A DNA stretch of 64,000 nt from Castanea sativa (lineage: Eukaryota > Streptophyta > Magnoliopsida > Fagales > Fagaceae), in contig NC_134020.1 in NCBI RefSeq assembly GCF_040712315.1, positions 37,130,751 through 37,194,750 of the forward strand, written 5' to 3'. How positions within the stretch are numbered: the stretch's first letter is position 1; each line of letters begins with the position of its first letter. The notes under the pieces are model-generated. The model worked only from the letters and a program-made list of their open reading frames with translations. It was not told the DNA's origin and searched no databases. A program made the position numbers and the translations under genes. Positions 45,363 through 56,495 of the stretch are shown here, piece by piece.

Positions 45363-48300
45363 ATGGGTGAGAGTACATCAAGTACTTCTATTCCAACCAT
45401 TCAACCATGGGAAAATTCCTCTAGTCCATATTTATTGTCTAATAGTGACAATCCTGGTGTGTCACTTGTTGTTTAACACCTCACTAAAGAAAACTATAGC
45501 ACTTGGAGTAGGTCTGTTCTCATTTCCTTGGATGCTAAGTCCAAAATAGGCTTCATTGATGGTTCTATACCAAAGCCTCAGTAAGTTGATCACCCTTGCT
45601 ACACTGCTTGGTGCGAAAGTAATAGCACTGTCCTAGCTTGGTTGTTCAACTCCATCTTAAAGGATGTTCACCCTAGTGTGGTTTACTTCAAAACAGTATG
45701 GGAGGTTTGGCTGGATTTGCAACACAAGTTTTCTTAAGGCAATGGGCCTCATATCTTTGAGTTGAGAAAGAAAGTTTGTTCTTTGGTTCAAGAAGATCTA
45801 AGCATCAATGGTTATTATTCCAAATTTAAGGGACTGTGGGAAGAACTCTCAGATTATAGAACCTATTCTAGTGGTCATCAAGCAGAAGAATGTGTCATGT
45901 CTTTCCTGTTGGGCCTCAATGATACTTATGCAACAGTGAGAGGGCAAATTTTACTAATGGGCCCTATTCCTTCTTTAAGAAAATTGTTTTCTCTTTTGCT
46001 CCAAGATGAGAAGCAAAGAAAGATAGGAAAGAAACTCAACACTGAGTCTTTTGCTTTGGCAGTCAAGACCAATGGTTTTGCTAAAGGCTTTAACAAGGTT
46101 AAGTCTAGGAGACCTTAACGTACCCATTCTGGGATTTTGGGTCATGTAGCTGACAAATGTTACAAGTTATATGGTTACCCCCCTGGTTATAAGTTCAAGA
46201 CCAAGGGTCAATGAGGTGGAAGCTCTTTTGTTAACAGTGTTGTCACTACTGATGCTCCTGAAGAAAGTCTTAGTCTTACTCGAGCAAAATATTTGTAGTT
46301 ACTTGGCTTGCTAAATTCTCAAAGCCATTTTGGTACTCAAACACCCCAAGAAACCACTTCTGATGCACATCAGGTTGCCACCACCATTACTCAGCCATCA
46401 CTAGGTATTCAAGGGCATGAGATGTCAGGTACTTGGACTTCCTCTCATTTTCTTAAACTGCCTTTTCATTCCTTAGAGTACTCAGTGTTTTCTTCTCAAG
46501 TTGACACTTCACATATCACATCCATTGATTGGATTCTTGATAGTGGAGCTACTAATCATATGGTCCATTCCTTTACACTCTTTATATCCATTACTTCCAT
46601 TGTTCAAATTTCTGTTAGGTTACCTAATGGAGATGTAGCAAAGGTTACTCACATTGGGACTGTCCAATTGCCATCCACTTTAATCTTAGAAAATGTGCTT
46701 TGTATTCCCACATTTTCTTTTAATTTGATCTCTATTAGCCAACTGACCCAATCTCCTACTTTTTGCATTTTTCTATCACATTATTGTTTTATATAGGACT
46801 TAAAGCCTTGGAGGATGATTGGGTTGAGTAAGAAGCAAGGGTGCCTTTACACTTTACAGTCTACATCTCATGCTACTCTTCCAAAGTCTATAACAAATAT
46901 CATTTCCAACTTGTCTTCACTTAGTTTGGTAGGTTCTGTTAATTCTTGTACTACTGCTCATGCCATGGATGATGCCAGTCTTTGGCAATGCAAGTTAAGG
47001 CATCCTTCTACATAAAGACTAGCTTTGTTGCACTCTATTGTACTTGGTATTGTTTCTTATGGCAATAATAAATTTTTTGATTATTTAGTATGTCCCCTTG
47101 CCAAGTAGAAAAGATTGTCTTTTCAATCTTCTACTCAATCTTCTTCTTCTTGTTTTGATTTAGTGCATGTTGATATATGGGTCCTTATTTCACCCCTTCT
47201 TTAAATGGTTCAAAATATTTTCTTACCATTGTGGATGACTATAGTAGGTGCACTTGGGTCTTTCTGTTTTCACAAAAATATGATGTTGCTTCTCTTATTC
47301 AGTCTTTTTATAATCTGGTGCTTACTCAATTTCATTCCACTATCAAAGTAATCAGGTTTAACAATGGTCCTAAGTTTGCTTTACAATTTTTTTTTTTTAA
47401 TTCTAAGGGTATTGTTCACCAACTATCTTGTGTAGAAACCCCACAACAAAACTCCACTGTTGAAAGGAAACACCAACTCCTTCTTAATGTAGCTAGAGCC
47501 TTGAGGTTTTAAGCCAATTTGCCTTTAAAATTTTGGGGTGACTGGGTCCTTACTACCACTAATCTCATTAATAGAATACCTAGTCCATTATTGAATAATG
47601 TCACACTTTATGAAAAGTTGTTAGGTCATCCACCTACATATGCTCACATTAAGGTGTTTGGTTGCCTATGTTATGCTTCCACACTATGCAGAAATAGAAC
47701 CAAGTTTGATCCTAGACCACGAGCTTGCATCTTCCTTGGTTATCCACATGGTATTAAAGGTTACAAATTGTATAATTTGGCCAATAAAACTTGTTTTTTC
47801 TCTAAAGATGTCATTTTCAAGGAATCTGTTTTTCCCTTTAAAACTTGTTTTTCTAAACTTGTTCCACCTTCTACATCTATTGATCATTCCATGTTTCCCT
47901 CTCATACTTGTGTTTCAAATCAACCAACTCATTCTATCTCTGCCACTACACATTTACCTACTGTCTCTGCTGAATTTTCTCCACCTTTCAATCTTTGTGA
48001 TACTGTTGTACCCCTTGATGAATTCCCTGACCTTGTTCATTCTGACCCTCCTTTGTCATTTGTTCTTGATCCTATTCCTAATACTAGTCTACCTCTTAGA
48101 CATTCATCTAGGGTGCATAAGCCTTCTACTTATCTTAGGGATTATCACTATAATCTTGTCTCTACTTTAGTTTTGGCCTTTGCTTCACTCATCTCCTCCA
48201 ATGACTCCATTGCTTCAAGTTCAGGTATCCTATATCCTCTTTCCTCTACTCTTTCTTATGATAAATTTTCCACTCCACATGAGGATTTTTCTATTGCTTT

Positions 48301-51194
48301 AACCATTCACAAGGAACCTGAATCTTATGATCAAGCTCTTTTAGATCCTAAGTGGCAAGATGCTATGCAAGCTGAGATTGAAGCTTTGTAGGCAAATAAT
48401 ACTTGGGTCATGACTACTTTACCTCCTGGTAAGGTACCAATTGGTTGTAAGTGAGTGTTCAAAATTAAATTGAAGGTAGATGGGTCTGCTGAGAGATATA
48501 AGGCTAGGTTAGTGGCTAAAGGTTACACACAGACTGAAGGGATTGATTTTTCTGAGACATTTTCTCTTGTTGTCAAGTTTGACTGTCAGAACCTTGCTTG
48601 CCTCAACTATTGTTCAGGGTTGGCCTCTCTCTCAATTGGATGTCAACAATGCATTTCTGCATGGTGACTTGTTAGAAAAGATTTATATGGTTCCACCCCC
48701 TGGTTTTGGCAGTAAAGGGGAGGTATGCAAGCTCACAAAATCATTGTATGGACTTAAACAAGCTAGCTGGTAGTGTTTTGCTAAACTTTCTTCCACCATT
48801 GTCAATCATGGTTTTGTTCAGTCCAAATCAGACTACTCAGTGTTTAATAGAATCGAAAGAGGTTCTATCATCACCCTTTTGGTTGATGTGGATGACATTT
48901 TGATAACAAGTAATGATGTAGATGTTGTCAATGTTTTCAAACAATTTTTGGATAACAAATACAAGCTTAAATACTTAGGTACTCTTAAGTACTTCTTAGG
49001 TCTTGAAATTGCTAGAATAACTAAAGGCTTGTCATTATGTCCAAGGAAGTTCACTATAGAGCTTTTATCAGACACAGGAATGTTAGCCTGCAAGCCTTCA
49101 AATATTCCTATGGAACAATCTCTCAAATTGAGCAGTGGTGTTGGAGAGGCTATACCAGTTTCTTCATTGTATAAAAGATTGATTGGAAAGTTATTGTATC
49201 TGACTTTAACAATGCCTGACATCAGTTATGCAGTTCACAAGCTGAGTCAGTTCATGAGTGCTCCCAAAATGCTTCACCTTCAAGCTGCTTACAAGATTCT
49301 CTAATACTTAAAGAAGAAGCTAGGCCAAGGTCTCTTCCTATCTGTAGAATCTAAGCTGCAATTGAAATGTTTAAGTGATGCAGATTGGGTAGCTTGTATA
49401 GATACTAGAAGGTTTGTTTCTATTTTTGTATATTCTTGGATAAGTCCTTGATATCATGGAAGTGCAAGAAACAACAAGTGGTCTCTAGGTTTTTTGTTGA
49501 GTCTGAGTATAGAGCTATGGCTACTGTGACCAGTGAAATAGTATGGTTGATTGCATTGCTTGACACCTTTGGTTTTTGTGAGGGTCACTTTTTGGACGAT
49601 GTCCAAGCCCAAGCTTAAGTAAGGACCCCCGGGCCCTCTTGTTGTAGTTTGAAGGGACTGGGCTTGGTCACCGCAGCTAAATGGGCTGTTTACAAACCAA
49701 GTAGTGCACAGGGCAAGACTCCTGCAATACGCATACACTAGCAAGCGAGAATGTATGTATTGAACAACAAGAAAAACAGCAAAGGAAGACAAAGGTAACA
49801 AAGAAACACAAAAATAATTGTTCGGGATCCTCAAATCAATAATAAATACTCCATTAGTTTCCTTAATTATTGATTACAATGTGCTCACTAAATTGTGCTA
49901 CAAGGTCCAAATAAGCTCAAAAATTACAGACTTAGACGACTATCTAAACCTTTAAGACTTGCAAAGTTTGAATCCTTTTGAATCCAAGTATTATACTATA
50001 GTGGCTGTTTCTGGGATACCAGAAGATATTTTCTTAGAGTTTTGACAGAGTTTTATAATTCTATTTTGATTTCACTATTGCTACATCATGCCTTTCACTG
50101 TTGCTGCATCCTCCTTTTATAGCGTCACCTCAAGGCTCCGGGGTACCACTGGTTCCCTCTCTTTGCTTCGATAACAAAGCCTATAGCATACCAGCAGCTT
50201 TGGTGGCTAACCTATTCCTTGTTTCTCATAGTTCTCTTCTTTTGGTGCTTTTTTCTCCAAAAGCCTCTTGCCGACCTTCCATTCTAAGGTGTCTTCGGGG
50301 GAGATGACCTATAACTTCGCTTCCTCCAAGGTTTCTCTATCTTTCTTTTTCCAGACTTAGCCTTTTGGCCGCCCCTCCTTTTTGTCATTTTTTCCAGTGA
50401 GCCAAGCTCTTCTCTGCCAAGTCGAAGGTTTTTCCAGCTACTTCCCTTTATGGTTCTTCTTTTTGGCTTCCTCGAGGTACCGGCCCTTTGCTCATGAGTT
50501 GTTGCTCTCCAAACCTTCTGGTTCTGTGCTGCATCACTGAGTGCTTGAAAATGACATATCTGTCCTTCATTCCTTATGCCTTTTGGTTCCCCTTTTGAGC
50601 TGTCTTAATCCTTCTTTGGCTGTGCTGCACGACCCAGGGATCCCAGGCCCTTGGCAATCTCCGGGATCCCGACCTAACTCTTTCTACTGGACTCTCCTTG
50701 GTCCTCGGATCTTGGCAGGCTGAGCCTTTTTCTTTCTTCCTTTTATTTCATGGATTCTAAGGCCTGCCCCTTCATGGATCTTGGGCCTCAAATCTATAGG
50801 GCCTACCATCCTTCTCTCTTTTGTGAGCTCAAACCATTTTTTCTCAATTTTACTTTCCATGGGTTAGCCCAATGTGCTATTTCTTTGGGCCTTGTGTCAT
50901 GGTTTTTTTTTTTTAGACCTCAACAGTTTTCAGCACAAACAATCAACTGCATTGTACTGTGATAGCAAAATAGCTTTATATATTGCTGTCAATCCAGTGT
51001 ACCACAAGAGAACCAAACATATTGAAGTTGATTTCCACTTCATTAGGGAAAAGATCCAAGAAGGGGTGATCAAAACCTTCCATGTTCCTACACTACCCCA
51101 ATTGGCCGATTTGGTCATAAAGCCATTAGGTCAAAGGCAATTTTTGTATCTCTTATCCAAGATGAACTTAATTAATATATACAGTTCATCGTGA
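45363..51194 (+). pseudogene. copia gag-pol polyprotein, many stops, one insertion
   Basis: ATG at 45363 (MGESTSSTSIP); the frame ends LLSKMNLINIYSSS at 51192-51194. Seen: gag with TKENYSTWSRSVLISLDAKS and FYSKFKGLWEEL-like core; a decayed zinc knuckle (HSGILGHVADKCYKLYGYPP, first Cys pair lost); protease WILDSGATNHM (46531); integrase DDYSRCTWVF, then IRFNNGPKF where the second catalytic Asp is Asn, and TPQQNSTVERKH; reverse transcriptase [48 protein letters not shown] and LLVDVDDILI (Tyr of the YVDD box replaced); RNase H up to VESEYRAMATVTSEIVWL, insertion, then CDSKIALYIA and HKRTKHIEVDFHFIREKI. At least ten in-frame stops. Dead copy. Confidence 0.92.
49577..50901 (+). mobile_element. LTR-family insertion 2 inside copia RNase H region
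   Basis: It begins TGTGAGGGTCACTTTTTGGA. GTTTT precedes it (49572-49576) and follows it (50902-50906), a possible 5-bp target duplication, but the T-run makes this ambiguous. Removing it rejoins the copia frame from VWLIALLDTFGF to LNSFQHKQSTALYCDSK. No coding capacity. It shares its left part with insertion 1 at 42588. Confidence 0.75.
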
Positions 51195-51201
51195 GGGCGA
51201 A

Positions 51202-51565
51202 TGTTAAAGGATGAAGCTTGAAGAAAGCTTGAGGACAAGGCAGATAGAAAGAGAAAGGAAGCTTCAGAAGTCAAGAATCAAAACAGAGCAAGCTGCATGT
51301 AGTTTTATATATATGTAGTTAAACTGCAAGTAGTTTTGTATAAACTTAGTGTAATTAGTTAGTTGCTTATAGACGTTTTAATTCAATATTGTTGAGTTTG
51401 TTAGTCAATTAGTTGTTAAGCTCTGCTTATCTTTTTGTATATAAGGAACAAAGTGCTTGAATAATATATACAACACATAAGAAATCTTTCACATATTGTT
51501 TTCTCTCTCACATGGTTTTCTTGATTTCCACCATTGCTGAAGATGTATGTGCTCAAATTCTAACA
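51202..51565 (+). repeat. 3' LTR of copia element
   Basis: 364 bp, complete. It differs from the matching arms of the 5' LTR by roughly one base in twelve to fifteen, in keeping with an old insertion. Confidence 0.92.
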
Positions 51566-51570
51566 AATAC

Positions 51571-54500
51571 CGTTAAACTATCACTTGAATTCAAATGCTC
51601 GATACTTAATAGATCTTAACTAGAAGTCAATTGGTGTGACCTGCCTAGTTAGTTTTGTTTTTTAATTTTTTTTTTTTGTAGATTTTTAGATTTTCATGAT
51701 GTCATTATGATAATAATAGGAAATTTTTATTTTGTTGTCAGCTATAGGGTCCATCTGTTTTTGCTTCTGGAGGAGCAGAAAAGTCCTTTAAATGGATTCA
51801 AGCACTCTTGGCAATTTCACAAAACAGCTTTAAGTAAGTCTTAACACTAAAATTTATATATTTTACTCAAAAAAAAAACCCTACAATTTTATTATTTATG
51901 CTTTATAAACTAAAAAATTTAAAGCAATATTCATTGTAAACAATTTTCAATAAAATTTATGTATTGCAAAAGCTCTAGTTTATAGAACAATGTCAAATGG
52001 GCACATAATTCCAAAGAGAGAAATTGCAAATAGTTGTGGGTTCTAATTGGTTAAATTGGTAAAAATTTTTATTGTTAAATAAAAAATTTGAGATTCAAAT
52101 GTTATCTATACCAAAATTCAATTGGTATCTTGGCCTAAAAATAAAGAGTAATTATCATGGATGATATAAGTTAAAATTATATTATATCTATAAAAAAAAT
52201 TTTAAAAATTGCATATAGTTTTTTTTTGGATGATTACAGATAGTTTTTGTCTAATAAAACACTGTGTTTAAATTTAAGTAATTGGAAAGTTGGAGTATAT
52301 CTTGAAAATGGTTATTGTTAATTTGAATTTTATAATTAGAAAATTTGAAAAGGAAAATTGGAACTAAAGTGATTTCCTATTTGGCAATTTCGTGGTCCAC
52401 AAATGACATCGTAAACAATTTTTCATAAAACAAGACAAGAAAGCAATTACTTGTGTGGTTGTTGGTGAGGAATTGAAAGGATAAAAAAAAAGGGCTTCAA
52501 AAAGGTTAAAGAAGAAAGAGGAATGGAGAGGCAGCGAGGTGAAGTGCAAAAGTGAAAGGTGAAAAGAAAAAGCGAGACATAGAGACATATAAATATAAAA
52601 TGTATGTCAACCCGAATATGACACTTACTTGTTTAGCCTCAACCCATTACTTATTTATAAACAGGTTAGTCATGTTGGGTTCGCAAGTCGTGTTAGATTT
52701 TGCCACCCCTAGTAGGTAGGGGTGTTTAGGGTTTCAATGTTGATTTTTTAGATTTTGTTTAAGGAATTTTTTGAAGACCAGTTTTGTTTAGGGAATTGAT
52801 TATTGATTAGCTGTAAAAATTTATTAGGTGAATTGATTAACTTTAAATACTTAACAATCTAAACTAAAATATATATATATGTGTGTGTGTGTGCGCGCGT
52901 GCGCGCGCGAGTGCGTGCGTGCATGCATGCATGCATGCATGCATGTATGTATAATTAAGTGTGCGGGTTAAGCTGTAGTAGGTTGGCAATTTTTCAATCC
53001 ATAACCTAAACCAATCTGCAATTTTGGGGGTCTAATCCGCCCAACTCAAATCGCCTAACTTAATGACATCTACGGGTCGAGCGGGTTAGTTTTGGAATCA
53101 TTGAAGACATGGATTAGTGGGAGAGTGATATTATTTTGTAGGCATATGTTTATACCGGGTTGTCCCCAAATTTTGTTCTTACTTAAACGTTGATTATAGG
53201 GGTATTTTGGAATTAAAAAAATACTCAAATCCAAATTGGAGAAATTTCTTGAATAGTGGTATAGATAAGGCTATTTAATATAAAATAAATAGAATCAAAT
53301 TAAAAAAACTTTAATAACTAACAACACTAAACTGAAAAATATCTAAAGAGTTAAACAATTTTGATTAACATTACAGTGATAATAACAATACTTCAAGTAT
53401 ATTCTAGTAGGAATATTCATCCACCCCTGTTGCCCCCGCCCTTTTCCTGTTAGGAAAACAAAAAAAAAGAAAGAATATATGAAGTCATTCACCTAAATAA
53501 ATACTGTTACTTGAGTCTTCAGCTTTTACATTTGTGAACAACTTGTGTATAGCAGTTTCAGTGGGTGTCCAAGTTGTCACGTAAGATAGTGTGTGTGTGT
53601 GTATATAATGCTTTATATTACTGAGGATAAAACTTACAAAGTTGAAATACAAATAAGTGAATAACTGAAAGCTTGAACACATATTTAAACAGTTTGCAAT
53701 AAGGTTGGTAGAGTTCCTAAAACCTAAAAGGTTCTCCTGCTTAGAACTCTGGAACAAAATGATAAAACTGACAATGAAAAATTGAATGCCTTCAAAATGA
53801 AATCGAACTTCTAAATTATAGAGACTGAGAAAGCAATGGATCCTTTGAAACTCCCACAAATTTCAGAAGTGAATTGCTTTTACTGGGGTGAAATGCACTA
53901 CAAGCGAATCTGTTTTTATAGTGTCAGAGCTGAAAGCGAATCTACAGAATGCGACAAGACTATTCATGAATAGTATTTTGTTAGGATACTGTTTACTTGT
54001 TTTGTCTTCTAATGTCAATGGGGATATTGTTTACCATTAACTGGCGACCAAGATCCTTTAATTCTTTCTTGGTTTTTCTAGAAACTGAGATGGAATCCAA
54101 GCTTGATTGTGATCTTAGTTTGAAGGCAATTGGCTGAGGAGTTGAGCGAGAAAATTCCTGTTGTATTTATTTATTTATCTTATATAGAGTAGCTTGTATG
54201 TCGATTAAGTTGTATGTGTTAAATAAAAATTTAAAAAAAAAAAAGAAAGAAAAAAAGAAGAAGAAGTCGTGTTATACAAATTAGGATACTCATAAAATTT
54301 ATTGTTGATCATTACGTATGGAATTTGATTGCTTAGTAAAATTATTTACACATGGAGAAGTTCTCTCTCCTCTAACAACTGTGCACCCCACTCGATAGCT
54401 TAGGAAAGATTTACAAAGATTTCTTGTTAATTTGTCAATCATCATGTAACTCTTTTAAAAACTTCTTTCTTGCCAATTTTTCAACTATGAATACCATGTA

Positions 54501-55210
54501 AAATCTTCAATGTAATATTCTTATTTTATCATTTTTTTTAAAAAGGAAAATGGGACTTATTATTGCAAGCCCTACATTAGAAATGAAAGATATTTTATAC
54601 CTTATGATTTTCAAACGTTGAATGTAAGGGATAGATTTTTTTTGTGCACATAACCTTCTTTAGTTTATTAGTAGCTTGTTTCTTGGCCAATTAACCCCCT
54701 TAAGAAAATAAATAATGTATGCAACCTTGAGAGGGGGGGTTCAATATTTTTCATTGTATTTTCTTTATAGCCGTGTTCAAAACTATTGTTAGGAAAGTGT
54801 ACATAGTCAAAAAGAGTTAAATATACTTTATACAATTGTCAAATACACGTATGTATCGTAGAGGGTCATTTTAGTGTTCTTTGTTTCAATAATCCAAGAT
54901 ATCTTTTACGTTTTCATATTCGGTGAGATGCCAAGTTGCTTGGAGCCAATGTAAATAGGCCACATGAGGCCCAAAGAACCGACACGAGCAGCATTTGGTT
55001 TAGTACAATTCCAAACCCAAGTATTCAGCCAAAAAAATTCCAAACCCAGCTAGTCAGTTCATGCTAAAATGCATTAGATTCTTCTGCCAAATGCCAAGTA
55101 AATGAATTAGATACTAGCTCTGGCGCCTATACGCATGAGATATGCATGTAAATGTGCTTCTTGAACCCTTCTGCTAGGACTTTTGCTCTTGGAGAATTAG
55201 GCTGTTGAAA
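51571..55210. other. Intergenic AT-rich region upstream of the lamin-like gene
   Basis: No gene supported. A 124-residue minus-strand open frame at 53485-53859 has no recognisable domain. It holds the mixed microsatellite at 52869 and presumably the promoter of the gene at 55211. Confidence 0.5.
52869..52952. repeat. Mixed purine-pyrimidine microsatellite (AT)(GT)(GC)(GTGC)(GCAT)
   Basis: About 84 bp of almost strictly alternating purine and pyrimidine. It passes from (AT)n to (GT)n, to GCGCGCGTGCGCGCGC, to (GTGC)n and to (GCAT)n, the last of which is self-complementary. Confidence 0.95.
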
Positions 55211-55811
55211 ATGGAGAATTTTAGGAAAGTTATTTTGTGCTTGATTGTCATTATGATGGGTATATTTTGCGCAAAGTGCAGAGACCCAGTACTGCACAGG
55301 GTTGGAGGTGGAAGATATACTTGGGCACCCAACATTAACTTCGAAGATTGGTCGAGCCACGAGCAGTTCTTTGTGGGTGACTGGCTTTGTAAGTTTCCTC
55401 TTTTTTCTCACGCACTACTATCTCATACTAATTTTTCAGCCAAATGTGACCCCCTTTTTTTTTTCCTTGCAATTTCAAGACTTTGGGTTTGATAAGCACC
55501 TCTACAATGTTTTGGAGGTGAACAAGACTAGCTATGAAAAGTGCATTGACAAAGGCTTCATAAAGAATGTCACAAGGGGTGGTCGTGATGTGTTCAATCT
55601 CACAGAGGCAAGACCATATTACTTCCTCAGCGGAAGAGGTTATTGCTTCAAGGGAATGAAAGTCGAAATTCTGGTTCGCGATTACTTAGCCCCACCTGTA
55701 GTACCAATTGTAGTGCATAAAACTTCTGCTGCAGATATCAGCGGAAACAATATCCAACCTGTGCTAATTGCCACTGCACTAGTCTGGACCTTCCTCTTCA
55801 AATACACATAA
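55211..55811 (+). CDS. Phytocyanin-domain 'lamin-like'/early nodulin-like protein, GPI-anchored
   Basis: Exon 1 is 55211..55388 (donor GTAAGTTT) and exon 2 is 55480..55811 (acceptor TTTCAAG), splitting a Tyr codon to give GDWLYFGFDKH. The product has 169 residues: signal peptide 1-22 (ILCLIVIMMGIFCAKC), a plastocyanin-like domain with VGGGRYTWAPNINFEDW and HLYNVLEVNKTSYEKC, NVTRGGRDVFNLTEARPYYF and RGYCFKGMKVEI, and a hydrophobic C-terminus (PVLIATALVWTFLF) that fits a GPI-anchor signal. The two Cys form the usual disulphide. The His and Met copper ligands of true plantacyanins are not evident, as in early nodulin-like proteins, so copper binding is doubtful. Closest remembered relative is Arabidopsis At5g15350. 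The first ATG in frame was chosen. The role is probably at the cell surface; otherwise unknown. Confidence 0.92.
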
Positions 55812-56495
55812 ATTCTGAGGATTTCAAAGTAGCTTCCACCCACGAAGAAGCTCCCATCATTGTTGTAGAAACTTTTTAACTTTAATTATAAACATATGAA
55901 TTAAGATGATCACCATTTTCAGTTTATCAGCTTTCTTGTTCTGAAGCAGATTTCAACTTTAACATAGCCATCCAATGCATCATGGTGGCAGTGATTATAT
56001 GCCACTCACATAAATTAGCTAATTTTATCATCATTAAAGTAATCCTGTAATAAGCCAGGGTCAGAAGTCGTTCTTTCCTTACTATGACAATGAGAATAAA
56101 ATTCAGCTATAGCACCCTTCAGCAGAGAAGAAAATCACTAACCGGCTCCCCCACATTCATTTCATAACCAAATTGATGGATGCTACAAAAAGAAAAACTT
56201 CAGTAACTGCCCATCCAGATCAAACCCAGGTCTATGATTCCAACACAAAACCATCAGTAACTAGACTTCACAAAGTCAGTAGATACATGTAACTAGGATG
56301 GCCACAGTACAAGCAGCAGCATATAAGTGCAGAAAATTAAGAGGTACCACTGACAGGCCTAGACATCAACATATCAAAAAGGTGGTCCAACGTCTCCACA
56401 GCCAGGGGAGGCCACACCAGAAACTACAGCTATATACAGACCATGTGTTCATAATACTACTGTCATGTTTCATATAGGCAGAGGGTACACGCCTC
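55812..56495. other. Convergent 3' UTRs of lamin-like gene and AGO4
   Basis: 684 bp separate the two stop codons of genes transcribed towards each other. An AATAAA at 56094 could serve the plus-strand gene. No other gene. Confidence 0.5.

Larger units (their letters stand above)
42410..51565 (+). mobile_element. Ty1/copia retrotransposon with two nested insertions
   Basis: LTRs start TGTTAAAGGATGAAGCTTG and end ATTCTAACA. Target duplications are ATTAC (42405-42409) and AATAC (51566-51570), one mismatch. The primer site and gag-protease-integrase-RT-RNase H order are those of copia. The 5' LTR is split by a ~2.2-kb insertion and the RNase H region by a ~1.3-kb insertion of the same LTR family. 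The coding region carries many stops, so the element is old and dead. Confidence 0.93.

Noticed and set aside
53485..53859. 124-residue minus-strand frame
   Set aside because: No recognisable domain, hydrophobic low-complexity composition, no splice partners or homologous pattern seen.
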